A stretch of 16,899 nt of DNA from Bacteroidota bacterium (GTDB lineage: Bacteria > Bacteroidota > Bacteroidia > Cytophagales > Cyclobacteriaceae), in the NCBI GenBank assembly GCA_003242315.1, contig QGUY01000059.1, positions 1 to 16,899 on the forward strand. The letters are read 5' to 3'. This document shows positions 1-8,198 of the stretch, piece after piece (position 1 is the stretch's first letter; each line of letters starts with the position of its first letter). The position numbers and the translations under genes are program-made. Below the pieces are notes generated by a model. The model saw only the letters and a list, made by a program, of their open reading frames with translations, searched no databases and was not told the origin of the DNA.

Positions 1-2
1 AA

Positions 3-110
3 GCCAATAACCTTAAGGGCTACGTTACAGAGATGGAAGCAACAGCAATGCTCAAGCTTGCCAAAGACTGGAATGTGCAGAAGGAGTTGATCGATTTGGT
101 ATTGGCTTAG
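3..110 (+). CDS. C-terminal end of an unidentified protein (partial)
   Basis: The third forward frame is open from the window edge to a TAG at 108-110. It gives 35 residues with an ordinary, helix-like protein composition (charged and Leu-rich, ending LIDLVLA). This looks like the last two helices of a soluble protein whose body lies left of the window. I do not recognise the family. A degenerate copy of the dispersed TTCGACAAGCTCA repeat begins right after the stop codon, as is usual for 3' flanks in these genomes. The other two frames are stopped early, which supports this one. The call is moderate because the fragment is short and no motif is visible. Confidence 0.5.
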   Translation, partial: ANNLKGYVTEMEATAMLKLAKDWNVQKELIDLVLA

Positions 111-167
111 TTCGACAAGCTCACTACACCTTTGATTTCGAAATCAACTATGTGATCTGTGTGACCT

Positions 168-197
168 ATGTGGTTCAAAAGATTTTATGAACCACAT
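168..197. repeat. Perfect 10-bp hairpin in the intergenic space
   Basis: Arms ATGTGGTTCA (168-177) and TGAACCACAT (188-197) flank a 10-nt loop. They sit between the left-edge gene and the 3' end of the convergent response-regulator gene. Neither strand has a T-run after the stem, so it is not a classic intrinsic terminator, although a transcript-end or mRNA-stabilising role between convergent genes is plausible. A 12-bp palindrome, GATTTCGAAATC (134-145), lies just upstream. Confidence 0.45.
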
Positions 198-210
198 GAG
201 GGCACATGGC

Positions 211-228
211 TCTTCGACCGGCTCAGGA
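211..228 (+). repeat. Dispersed CTTCGAC-GGCTCAGG repeat, left copy
   Basis: The stretch CTTCGACCGGCTCAGGAACC matches the consensus seen three more times at 10889-11015 (CTTCGACAGGCTCAGGGACC and variants). A weaker copy, TTCGACAAGCTCA, lies at 111-123. This sequence is a familiar high-copy intergenic element of Bacteroidota genomes. When translated by chance it gives PEPVEG-like peptides. Confidence 0.6.
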
Positions 229-297
229 ACCGACACATACGCCCCATAGCGCGTTGCTGCCAACCCCACCGATTATCGATCACCGATCACGGTCGCC

Positions 298-1020
298 CTA
301 CAGGCTCATCATATCCTTAAACTTCGCGGCCTGTCTGCGGCTTACTTCAACCTTGTCGCCGCCGCGGAGTTTGACCATAAGTCCGCCGTTGAACCAGGGC
401 TCAATGCCTTCCACCCAACTGAGGTTCACAATGTGTTTCCGGCTTGCCCGGAAGAAGGCGCGCTCATCGAGCTTTTCATCCAGCGCGTTGAGCGACTTGT
501 GTATCATCGGCCGGTTGTTGTCGAAATAAACCTTGATATAATTTCCGTCGGACTCAAACATCCTCACGTTGGACAGGCTGACAAACCAGCACCTGTCCCC
601 ATCCTTGACGAACACCTGATCCTTTAGTCCGAGCTTCTTTTCTCCTTCACGCGTGCCGGCGGATCTTGCGCGTTCCCTCTCTGCAAGCTTTGCCACCGTC
701 TCTGCCAGGCGTTCTGCCTGAATGGGTTTGAGCAAATAGTCCAGGGCATTCACTTCGAAAGCCTTCAGTGCGAATTCATCGTATGCCGTCGTGAAGACCA
801 CCAGGGGCACTGAATCCAGCATCTCCAGCAACTGGAAGCCAGTCTTATCAGGCATTTGTATATCCAGGAACAAGAGATCAGGGTTCAGGTCATTGATCAT
901 TTGGTAGGCCTCATCGGCATTAACCGCCTCGCCCACAATCTCGATGCTCGGATGTTCCTCCAACAGTTTCGCCAGCTCCTTCCGGGCCAACCGTTCGTCG
1001 TCAATGATTAATGCTCTCAT
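298..1020 (-). CDS. LytTR-family response regulator
   Basis: This 240-residue protein has a CheY-like receiver domain (about 1-118) followed by a LytTR DNA-binding domain (about 132-236). The receiver keeps the full phosphorylation apparatus: acidic D7 and D8, phospho-acceptor D53 in LDIQMP, T77 and K98 in LLKP. The LytTR part has the family patterns FVSLSNVRMFESDGNYIKVY and FFRASRKHIVNLSWVEGIEP. Such proteins bind paired direct repeats in promoters after phosphorylation by a LytS-type kinase. The ATG at 1020 overlaps the 3' end of the upstream kinase gene by 20 bp, so the two are almost certainly co-translated partners. The target genes cannot be read from the sequence. Length and domain order are normal for the family. 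Confidence 0.93.
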   Translation of the reverse strand: MRALIIDDERLARKELAKLLEEHPSIEIVGEAVNADEAYQMINDLNPDLLFLDIQMPDKTGFQLLEMLDSVPLVVFTTAYDEFALKAFEVNALDYLLKPIQAERLAETVAKLAERERARSAGTREGEKKLGLKDQVFVKDGDRCWFVSLSNVRMFESDGNYIKVYFDNNRPMIHKSLNALDEKLDERAFFRASRKHIVNLSWVEGIEPWFNGGLMVKLRGGDKVEVSRRQAAKFKDMMSL

Positions 1021-2056
1021 ATGCGTTGTTAGGTGGGATTATTATTTCCGTTAGAACAAAATTATTGTTTTCGTTCGCAATCCTGAAGCTCGACCTGTCG
1101 CCGTAAATCAGGCGGAGGCGCTGGACCGTGTTTTTGATCCCCAGTCCGTTCCGCGACTTTCTGGTCCCATTTACCATATGGCCGCTGTTGCGGATGCGGA
1201 TATTGAGACATCCCTTTTCCACGGTTGTGGTCAGCTGGATCAAACCGCCTTCCTTCAACTTTGAAATGCCGTGCTTGATCCCGTTTTCAACCAGGGTCTG
1301 GATCATCAGCGGAGGCACGAGGAAATTGTGGGAGTCCGGATGAATATGAAACTCCGTTTTCAGCCTTTCCTCGAACCGGATGCTTTCGAGCCCCAGGTAA
1401 TCCTTTACTATCTTCAACTCGTCGTCGAACTTCGTCAAGCCCTTCTTGTCCGACGTCAACGACTTCCTTAGAATATTTGATAACTGGTTAATTGCCTGTT
1501 TGGACTTTGCTGGATTTTCATCCACCAAGGCCCGGATACTGTTCAGCGCGTTGAAGATAAAATGCGGATTCAGCTGCGATCTCAAATTATTGAGCTCGAT
1601 CTCGATTACCGAGGCCTCATACTTGAGAGATTTGCTGTACCGCTCGAAATAATGATAGGTAAAATAAAATACCGACCAAAGAAAAAATATGAGGGAGTAA
1701 AATGCCGTACCCACCAAAATCTGCTCCACATCAAAGGCGACAGAACCCTCAAAAAAACCCAGCGCCATACTCAGCGGGAGACGCAGGAAGTAAAGCATGA
1801 CCCCCATAACCACCACACTCGCCAGGACGGCGGGAATGAGCCGGGGCATGGCCAGGTACAACCACTTGCGGCGGTTCAAGACGTACCGGTAGGCATGCGT
1901 CACACAGAGGCACAGCAGGGCATCGCCCAAAAGAAACAGAGTTCGCTTTGCACTAATAGTGCCGTTGGCCGCCAGGCTTGTGCCAACCTGCAGCAATGCG
2001 TATAGCAGCCAACCGCCTGCCTGTAAAGCCCAATATAACCGCTGCTTACCCACCAT
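1001..2056 (-). CDS. LytS/YehU-type sensor histidine kinase
   Basis: This 351-residue membrane kinase has about four hydrophobic segments in the first 135 residues (near 11-30, 38-56, 72-92 and 112-134). A short coiled linker follows, then a His_kinase domain. The phospho-acceptor histidine is H165 in QLNPHFIFNALNSI, the hallmark of the LytS class. The ATP-binding N-box reads VENGIKHGI (N258) and a glycine-rich G-box reads NGLGIKNT (303-310). No periplasmic or PAS sensor domain is visible, so any signal is probably sensed in the membrane. The gene overlaps the LytTR regulator by 20 bp and should phosphorylate it. It starts 56 bp after the stop of the small membrane-protein gene, with a 7-bp hairpin between them. 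Confidence 0.93.
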   Translation of the reverse strand: MVGKQRLYWALQAGGWLLYALLQVGTSLAANGTISAKRTLFLLGDALLCLCVTHAYRYVLNRRKWLYLAMPRLIPAVLASVVVMGVMLYFLRLPLSMALGFFEGSVAFDVEQILVGTAFYSLIFFLWSVFYFTYHYFERYSKSLKYEASVIEIELNNLRSQLNPHFIFNALNSIRALVDENPAKSKQAINQLSNILRKSLTSDKKGLTKFDDELKIVKDYLGLESIRFEERLKTEFHIHPDSHNFLVPPLMIQTLVENGIKHGISKLKEGGLIQLTTTVEKGCLNIRIRNSGHMVNGTRKSRNGLGIKNTVQRLRLIYGDRSSFRIANENNNFVLTEIIIPPNNAYESINH

Positions 2057-2094
2057 GAGCCTATAAAAATACGGAAATTGGATAACGATTACAC

Positions 2095-2111
2095 GCGCTG
2101 AAAATCAGCGC
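2095..2111 (-). other. Short GC-rich hairpin between small membrane gene and kinase gene
   Basis: GCGCTGA and TCAGCGC form a perfect 7-bp stem with a 3-nt loop, one base past the stop codon of the 81-residue ORF. On the minus strand it is not followed by a T-run, so full termination is unlikely. It could attenuate read-through from the uvrA side into the kinase gene, or protect the upstream mRNA end. Confidence 0.4.
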
Positions 2112-2112
2112 A

Positions 2113-2358
2113 TTAGAACTTAAACTGGAGCAGATATACGAAAAATACCGCGGTTGCCGCGATCAGAATCCACGAAGCAATAACCAACCCTTTGCGGTAG
2201 GCCACCAGGCGCGGCTCAATGGACAGTGCGTTCATGATGAACGACGCGCCGGCCATAACATAAAACCAGAACTCCACCTGATCACCCTTGATGGCCTGGT
2301 AGATGCCAACCCCGATGAATATGGTTGCAAAAATGTATTGCCGGGTGGAAGACCGCAT
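2113..2358 (-). CDS. Small three-helix membrane protein, function unknown
   Basis: This 81-residue ORF starts at an ATG and has three clear hydrophobic stretches (about 8-23, 28-45 and 57-77). Short charged loops (KGDQVE; EPRLVAYRKG) separate them. There is no signal-peptide cleavage site and no recognisable catalytic motif. The gene begins 39 bp after the uvrA stop, and its stop is 56 bp before the LytS kinase start, on the same strand. It could therefore be co-transcribed with either. A role as an accessory to the membrane kinase is possible but is only positional inference. The gene is likely real because of its spacing, its start, and a hydrophobic pattern that fits a membrane protein rather than a random frame. 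Confidence 0.65.
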   Translation of the reverse strand: MRSSTRQYIFATIFIGVGIYQAIKGDQVEFWFYVMAGASFIMNALSIEPRLVAYRKGLVIASWILIAATAVFFVYLLQFKF

Positions 2359-2397
2359 CAGCCACGTATTTGTCGCAAGAAGAATGTTCGTCAGAAA

Positions 2398-5265
2398 TTA
2401 TCCAAGTTCCATTCGAGCCTTCGGTCTGACCGCGAGTTCTTTCTTCAAAAATCTGCCCGTGTAGCTCGCCGGATTCTTCGCAACCTCCTCGGGTGTTCCA
2501 ACCGCAACAATACGACCTCCTTGTAATCCGCCTTCCGGACCAAGGTCCACAATGTAGTCAGCCGACTTGATTACATCCATGTTGTGCTCGATAACGAGCA
2601 CTGTATTTCCTTTCTCTACCAGTTTCTGAAGAACGGTAAGCAAATGCACGATGTCCTGGAAATGCAACCCCGTTGTGGGCTCGTCGAGAATGTAAAGCGT
2701 CTTGCCCGTATCGCGCTTCGATAACTCCGTAGCGAGCTTCACACGTTGGGCTTCACCGCCGGACAACATCGTAGCGTGCTGACCCAACGAAATGTAGCCA
2801 AGTCCTACGTCGTTCAAAGTTTTGATCTTTCTGAGGATTCGCGGTTGGTTCTCGAAGAACGTCACAGCCTCCTCAACGGTCATGTCAAGCACGTCGGCAA
2901 TCGATTTTCCACGGAATCGCACTTCAAGCGTTTCACGGTTATAACGCTTGCCCTTACAGGTCTCGCACTGTATGTAAACATCCGGAAGAAATTCCATTTC
3001 GATAACGCGCAACCCTCCACCTTCGCACGTCTCGCATCGCCCGCCCTTTACGTTGAAAGAAAACCGTCCCGGCTTGTATCCCCGAATCTTTGCCTCAGGC
3101 AACTGTGAGAACAAGTCGCGAATGTCAGTGAACACGCCCGTGTAGGTCGCCGGGTTGGAACGCGGTGTTCTGCCTATCGGCGATTGATCCACTTCGATGA
3201 CTTTGTCTACATGCTCCAGTCCTTCAATCCGATCATAGGGCAGAGGTTCCGTTCTCGACCGGTAGAAGCGCTGATTCAAAATCGGAAAGAGCGTATCGTG
3301 AATTAACGAAGACTTGCCACTGCCCGACACTCCGGTAATGCAAGTAAACGTACCAAGTGGTAATACAAAGTCAACGTTCTTCAGGTTGTTCCCTTTTGCG
3401 CCGATAAGGCGTATGGCTTTGCCGTTGCCCTTTCGTCTTTCGGATGGATACTCGATAGATCGTTCCCCGGACAGGTATTGCGCCGTTACGCTGTTTTGCT
3501 TCAAAAAGGTCTTTGGATCCCCGGCTGCTACAATCTGACCGCCATGCCTTCCCGCGCCCGGTCCGATATCGATGATGTAATCCGACTCCAGCATCATGTC
3601 CTTGTCGTGTTCCACCACGATCACTGAGTTGCCGAGGTCACGCAGGTCTTTCAGCGCGCGGATAAGTCGTTCATTGTCGCGGGCATGCAAGCCAATGCTG
3701 GGCTCGTCAAGGATGTAAAGCACACCCACGAGTTGCGTACCGATCTGGGTAGCAAGGCGAATACGCTGCGCTTCGCCACCGCTTAATGTTCTTAATGGAC
3801 GGTTGAGATGGAGATAATCCAGGCCGACATCTAACAGAAAGCCTATGCGCTTCCTGATTTCCTTGAGTACCTCCGTTGTGATTGTCCGTTGTTTTTCGCT
3901 GAGCCTGTCTTCCAGTCCGTTCAACCATTCGCTGAGCTGGGCCATGTCCATCATGGCCAGTTCGGCGATGTTCTTTCCGTCGATTCGGAAGTGCAGCGAT
4001 TCCTTTTTCAGGCGCGCTCCTCCGCATTCAGGGCATGTCTTTACGATCATGAAATCTTCGAGCCAGCGGCGGGTGGCCTCGGTTCCATCTTCCCTTTGCT
4101 TTTCAAGGAAGTTGATGATGCCTTCGAATTTCGTATTCCAGTCCGTTCCCGGATACTTCACCGATGCGACAGATACCGGCACGTCATCGCCGTAGAGCAA
4201 CACATGCAAAACTTCTTTCGGTATATCGCGGATTGGGGTACTCAGCGTGCACTTGTATCGCTTGAGGATGGCCTCAATCTTCTTGAAGATCCAGATATCA
4301 CGGTATTCCCCGAGCGGCAGAACGCCTCCGCGACTAATGCTCAGCTTTTTGTCAGGAATTACCGAGTCCTCCGTAATCTCCTCAATTTGCCCCAAACCAT
4401 TGCACACCGGACAGGCACCGTACGGCGAGTTAAAAGAGAAGGTGTTTGGCGCGGGTTCGTCGTACGACAACCCGGACTCAGGATCCATCAGATACTTTGA
4501 GTAGTGATGCACCTTGCCATTCTGCTCCATGGCCATCATCACGCCTTTACCCTCCTTCAGGGCGCGCTGAATGGACTGGGCGATACGGTGCCGGTCGCGC
4601 GGATCCGCCACAATGCGGTCTACCACGATTTCGATGTCGTGAATCTTGTAGCGATCAACCTGCATCTTGGGTACCAGGTCTTTCACTTCCCCATCAACCC
4701 GAACCTTCGTGTAGCCGGACTTGCGGATTTGTACAAACAGCTCCCGGTAGTGCCCTTTCCTGCCCTTTACAACCGGGGCCAACAGCGTGAGCTTTGCACC
4801 AGCGAAATTCTGCAGAAGGGCGTCAAGAATTTGGTCTTCGGACTGCCGGATCATTTTGTTGCCCGTCATCCACGAATAGGCTTCTCCCGCACGTGCGAAT
4901 AGCAGGCGCATGAAGTCGTAAACCTCTGTGACGGTACCCACGGTCGACCTCGGGTTTCGCGAAGTCGTTTTTTGCTCTATGGAGATCACCGGACTCAGTC
5001 CGTTGATCTTGTCGACGTCAGGGCGTTCCAGGTTTCCGATAAAACTCCGCGCGTAAGCCGAAAAGCTTTCCATGTAACGGCGCTGCCCCTCCGCGTAGAT
5101 CGTATCGAACGCCAGGGACGATTTTCCGCTGCCGCTAATTCCCGTGATCACCACAAGCTGGTTTCGCGGAAATGTGACGTCGATATTTTTCAGGTTGTGC
5201 TCGCGTGCGCCTATGACCTCTATATATTCCTGTCCCGCATCTGCGGTTCTGATAGCACTCTTCAT
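2398..5265 (-). CDS. uvrA: UvrA, excinuclease ABC subunit A
   Basis: UvrA is the damage-sensing ABC ATPase of nucleotide excision repair; as a dimer with UvrB it scans DNA. Positions below are numbered from the upstream in-frame TTG at 5292. Two ABC modules are visible: Walker A GISGSGKS (51-58) and GVSGSGKS (654-661), signatures LSGGEAQR (503-510 and 843-850), and Walker B regions YILDEPS and YILDEPT. The C-terminal zinc finger is intact, with CETC (753-756) and CETC (776-779) 19 residues apart. The first zinc finger keeps only its second half, CPVC (294-297). The usual first cysteine pair is replaced by D270 and S273. I favour the ATG at 5265 (955 aa). The TTG at 5290-5292 lies inside an AATCTTTG that resembles the Bacteroidota -7 promoter element (TAnnTTTG), so it probably precedes or coincides with transcription start. 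Confidence 0.96.
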   Translation of the reverse strand: MKSAIRTADAGQEYIEVIGAREHNLKNIDVTFPRNQLVVITGISGSGKSSLAFDTIYAEGQRRYMESFSAYARSFIGNLERPDVDKINGLSPVISIEQKTTSRNPRSTVGTVTEVYDFMRLLFARAGEAYSWMTGNKMIRQSEDQILDALLQNFAGAKLTLLAPVVKGRKGHYRELFVQIRKSGYTKVRVDGEVKDLVPKMQVDRYKIHDIEIVVDRIVADPRDRHRIAQSIQRALKEGKGVMMAMEQNGKVHHYSKYLMDPESGLSYDEPAPNTFSFNSPYGACPVCNGLGQIEEITEDSVIPDKKLSISRGGVLPLGEYRDIWIFKKIEAILKRYKCTLSTPIRDIPKEVLHVLLYGDDVPVSVASVKYPGTDWNTKFEGIINFLEKQREDGTEATRRWLEDFMIVKTCPECGGARLKKESLHFRIDGKNIAELAMMDMAQLSEWLNGLEDRLSEKQRTITTEVLKEIRKRIGFLLDVGLDYLHLNRPLRTLSGGEAQRIRLATQIGTQLVGVLYILDEPSIGLHARDNERLIRALKDLRDLGNSVIVVEHDKDMMLESDYIIDIGPGAGRHGGQIVAAGDPKTFLKQNSVTAQYLSGERSIEYPSERRKGNGKAIRLIGAKGNNLKNVDFVLPLGTFTCITGVSGSGKSSLIHDTLFPILNQRFYRSRTEPLPYDRIEGLEHVDKVIEVDQSPIGRTPRSNPATYTGVFTDIRDLFSQLPEAKIRGYKPGRFSFNVKGGRCETCEGGGLRVIEMEFLPDVYIQCETCKGKRYNRETLEVRFRGKSIADVLDMTVEEAVTFFENQPRILRKIKTLNDVGLGYISLGQHATMLSGGEAQRVKLATELSKRDTGKTLYILDEPTTGLHFQDIVHLLTVLQKLVEKGNTVLVIEHNMDVIKSADYIVDLGPEGGLQGGRIVAVGTPEEVAKNPASYTGRFLKKELAVRPKARMELG

Positions 5266-5289
5266 CTTGCCTTTCGTCCTGGGTTTTGC

Positions 5290-5297
5290 CAAAGATT
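5290..5297 (-). promoter_or_regulatory. Possible -7 promoter element for uvrA
   Basis: Read on the minus strand, this octamer is AATCTTTG, one mismatch from the Bacteroidota sigma-A -7 consensus TAnnTTTG. It lies about 25 bp upstream of the preferred uvrA ATG at 5265. A good -33 TTTG is not obvious at the right distance (TTCG is the nearest), so the call is weak. Confidence 0.3.
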
Positions 5298-5446
5298 ACA
5301 AAATTGGGGGCGCGAATGTTACCCGACGGACCGGAAAAATTTCAATTTTCGCCGGCGATGGTTTGAACTTTTACACAACTTTCCGTGTCGCGCCCCGAAT
5401 AATATTACTTTCATTAATTTACGCCTTCAATAACCTAAACTTATCC

Positions 5447-8107
5447 TTGCTGCGCTTGAGGCATTTCATGGGAATATTCCTGTTTTGCACCGGAGTTTCA
5501 GCCCTGGGGCAGGATTTACGCAACGTGTTCATTGACGAAAGCGAAAACGGCAAAATATTCTCAACCTTCCTGGAGGAAATGGAACAGCGACACAACGTTG
5601 ATTTCATTTTCGACGTGGATCGGATCCAGGCCTACACCGTCACCGGTATAACCGGACGCCAGCGATTGTTAGAGTACCTCGACAAGTTTCTTGTACACCA
5701 TATTGTCACACGCGTAAGTGAAAGGGTGGTCTTTATTGTAGAAAGGGCAAGCGACAAGTTTGGTGATCGACGGAGCGATTATATCGTACTGAAAAGACCT
5801 GATGCCCGCGAAGTTACCGTGCAAGGTCGACTAACCGACAGCGGTAATGGTGAACCCATTGTTGGTGCACAGGTGCTTATTAATGATTCGAATAGTGGAA
5901 CGCTCACCGATGTTGAGGGCAATTTCTCGCTGCGACTGGCAACAGACAGGATCCATTACCTCACGTTGAAATTCGTCGGGTACGAGAACTATCACTATAT
6001 CATCGGTTTTAGCCCGCACGGGTCACAGACACGGATAGACGTGAGTCTGTTCCCTGAATCCAAGCAGTTGGAAAGTGTTACGGTGACGGCCGAGCAGATC
6101 GATGTCAACGTAAAGAGCGAGCTGTCAGGCATGCAGCGGCTCAACATTGAAACCATCAAGTCGATTCCAACCTTCATGGGAGAAGTGGATCCCGTGAGAA
6201 GCCTGACCACGCTACCGGGTGTGACCACCGCCGGTGAACTGGCGTCAGGTTTTAATGTTCGTGGAGGTGAAGCCGGTCAAAACCTTATCCTCCAGGACGG
6301 CGCCCCGATCTATAACCCGTCGCACCTTTTCGGATTTTTCTCGGCTTTCAATCCGGATATGGTTAGTGATGTCTCGCTCTTCAAGGGCGGTGGCCCCGCC
6401 AACTTCGGGGGACGAATCTCTTCCGTGTTGAAAGTGGACCTGCGAAATGGCGACGCGGGCAAGCACACCATTAGCGGAGGCGTGGGCTTGGTATCAAGCC
6501 GTCTTTCGGTTGAAGGACCTCTTGAACGTGGAAAGTCATCCTACATGGTGGGTGGACGTGTTTCCTATACTAACTGGCTCATTCGCGCAACGAATGACGC
6601 ACAGCTGAAAAAAAGCGCTGCCAACTTCTACGACCTTACTGGTAAGCTTTTCTTTACCCTTAACGACAACAACTTCCTGAGCATTACGGGATACACAAGC
6701 CAAGATGATTTTCGCCTTGGCACGGATTCCGTCTTTAGTTGGGGGACTATCAACGCCTCGCTACGCTGGGATCATAAGATCGATGAAAGACTTTCATTTG
6801 TGTTCACAGCTTTTAACAGCAACTACTATAGCGACGTAACGAGCCTTGATGAAACGGAATCTTTCGTGTATCAAAACGAGATCAATACCACGGGCATCAA
6901 ATTCGATTTGAATTACGACAAAAGCGAAACGTGGAATCTCCTTGGAGGATTTGAAGCAAATCACGTCCTGCTAGAACCGGGAAAGATCCGGCCCACAGGG
7001 GAGGTCAACGTGGTCCCAATGGACATGCGAGACCAGCGGGGTATTGAGACGGCCGTGTATGTACAGGCCGATTTCGATCTGTCTGAGAAGCTCGGTATCA
7101 CTGCAGGATTGCGGTACTCGCAATATTTACGCATGGGGCCTGACGAGATTTTCACGTTTGACTATTCGAACATTGAGGGCCGGTATCCCTCCATTACAGA
7201 TGCCACGTACTACAAAAGCGGCAAAATCATTAAAACGTTTGGTGGGCTGGAACCCCGGATATCCCTTCGCTATCTTCTCCGCGACAACCTGTCGCTAAAG
7301 GCGAGCTATTACAGGGGCTACCAATACCTGCACCTGATTTCCAACACTACGTCAACAACTCCACAGGATTACTGGGTCGCAAGCGGCCCGTACCTAAGAC
7401 CTGAGATCGGCGATCAATATTCCCTTGGTGTGTTTACGAACCTCAGCGACAATAAGTATGAAATTTCCGTAGAGGGCTTTTACAAAGAAACCCGCGACGC
7501 TGTGGATTTTATTGAAGGCGCCGACATAACTCTGAATCCGGCATTGGAAGCCGGCCTGGCGCAGGGCCGTGGTCTGGCTTACGGCGTTGAGACATTGTTA
7601 CGGAAAAATCCGGCCGGCAGATTCGACGGATGGCTGTCCTATACCTGGTCGCGCAGCCTCAGGAAATTTGAATCCAGCGAGTTTACCACTATAGATGAAG
7701 GACGATACTACGCATCGTCTTATGATAAGCCGCATAACGTTTCACTTGTCCTGAACTATCACCTGGGCGACCGGACCATCCTTTCCGCTAACTTCAGCTA
7801 CAGCACAGGTAGGCCGATTACCATTCCTGTGTCCAAGTTTAGCTATGATGTGTACCAGTCCGTCTTGAATTACTCCCGCCGCAATGAATACCGGATTCCG
7901 GATTATCATAGGCTGGACCTTTCTATAACGTTCAAGGATCGTCCCCGGAAGAACAAGCGGTGGATGGGCGAATGGGTGTTTTCCGTATTCAACGTTTACG
8001 GACGTGCCAATGCGTACTCAATTTATTTCACCCGATACGGAACCGCCAACAAAGTCGCGATACTGGGAACGGTCTTCCCATCCTTTAGCTACAATTTCCG
8101 TTTTTAG
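5447..8107 (+). CDS. TonB-dependent outer-membrane receptor with STN-like and CarboxypepD_reg-like domains
   Basis: This is an outer-membrane active transporter of about 886 residues. The layout is: signal peptide (1-21, ending SALG before Q); a secretin/TonB short N-terminal-like segment (about 24-100); a carboxypeptidase-regulatory-like beta domain (about 122-205, with GEPIVGAQV and TLTDVEGNF); a plug (about 205-340, with GFNVRGGEAGQNLILQDG and PANFGGRISSVLKV); and a long beta-barrel ending in the aromatic YNFRF outer-membrane insertion signal. The frame is open back to a GTG at 5144, but that part overlaps uvrA. An ATG at 5468 would leave a signal peptide with no charged n-region. I therefore prefer TTG 5447 (MLRLRHF...), with TTG 5456 also possible. 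No SusD partner is adjacent, so this is not a SusC/SusD pair. The following GH20-like gene suggests a glycan-related substrate, but the substrate is unknown. Confidence 0.9.
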   Translation: MLRLRHFMGIFLFCTGVSALGQDLRNVFIDESENGKIFSTFLEEMEQRHNVDFIFDVDRIQAYTVTGITGRQRLLEYLDKFLVHHIVTRVSERVVFIVERASDKFGDRRSDYIVLKRPDAREVTVQGRLTDSGNGEPIVGAQVLINDSNSGTLTDVEGNFSLRLATDRIHYLTLKFVGYENYHYIIGFSPHGSQTRIDVSLFPESKQLESVTVTAEQIDVNVKSELSGMQRLNIETIKSIPTFMGEVDPVRSLTTLPGVTTAGELASGFNVRGGEAGQNLILQDGAPIYNPSHLFGFFSAFNPDMVSDVSLFKGGGPANFGGRISSVLKVDLRNGDAGKHTISGGVGLVSSRLSVEGPLERGKSSYMVGGRVSYTNWLIRATNDAQLKKSAANFYDLTGKLFFTLNDNNFLSITGYTSQDDFRLGTDSVFSWGTINASLRWDHKIDERLSFVFTAFNSNYYSDVTSLDETESFVYQNEINTTGIKFDLNYDKSETWNLLGGFEANHVLLEPGKIRPTGEVNVVPMDMRDQRGIETAVYVQADFDLSEKLGITAGLRYSQYLRMGPDEIFTFDYSNIEGRYPSITDATYYKSGKIIKTFGGLEPRISLRYLLRDNLSLKASYYRGYQYLHLISNTTSTTPQDYWVASGPYLRPEIGDQYSLGVFTNLSDNKYEISVEGFYKETRDAVDFIEGADITLNPALEAGLAQGRGLAYGVETLLRKNPAGRFDGWLSYTWSRSLRKFESSEFTTIDEGRYYASSYDKPHNVSLVLNYHLGDRTILSANFSYSTGRPITIPVSKFSYDVYQSVLNYSRRNEYRIPDYHRLDLSITFKDRPRKNKRWMGEWVFSVFNVYGRANAYSIYFTRYGTANKVAILGTVFPSFSYNFRF

Positions 8108-8118
8108 GAAGTTGTGTG

Positions 8119-8191
8119 CGATTTGGTGTGCTACCGTTCACTGAAATTTTCTGTCCCGTCTTTGGGTGATTTGCTAGTTTGTACCAAATCG
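8119..8191. repeat. 9-bp inverted repeat spanning the receptor/hydrolase gap
   Basis: CGATTTGGT (8119-8127) and ACCAAATCG (8183-8191) are perfect complements, 55 bp apart. The right arm ends 7 bp before the hydrolase ATG. It could fold in a read-through transcript and affect hydrolase translation, or it may be chance. Confidence 0.3.
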
Positions 8192-8198
8192 ATCCACC

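Noticed and set aside
3889..4500. 203-residue plus-strand frame inside uvrA
   Set aside because: It lies entirely antisense to uvrA, with no independent motif or start signal.
5144..5446. N-terminal extension of the TonB receptor to the GTG at 5144
   Set aside because: It would overlap the start of divergent uvrA and place the signal peptide over 100 residues inside the protein.
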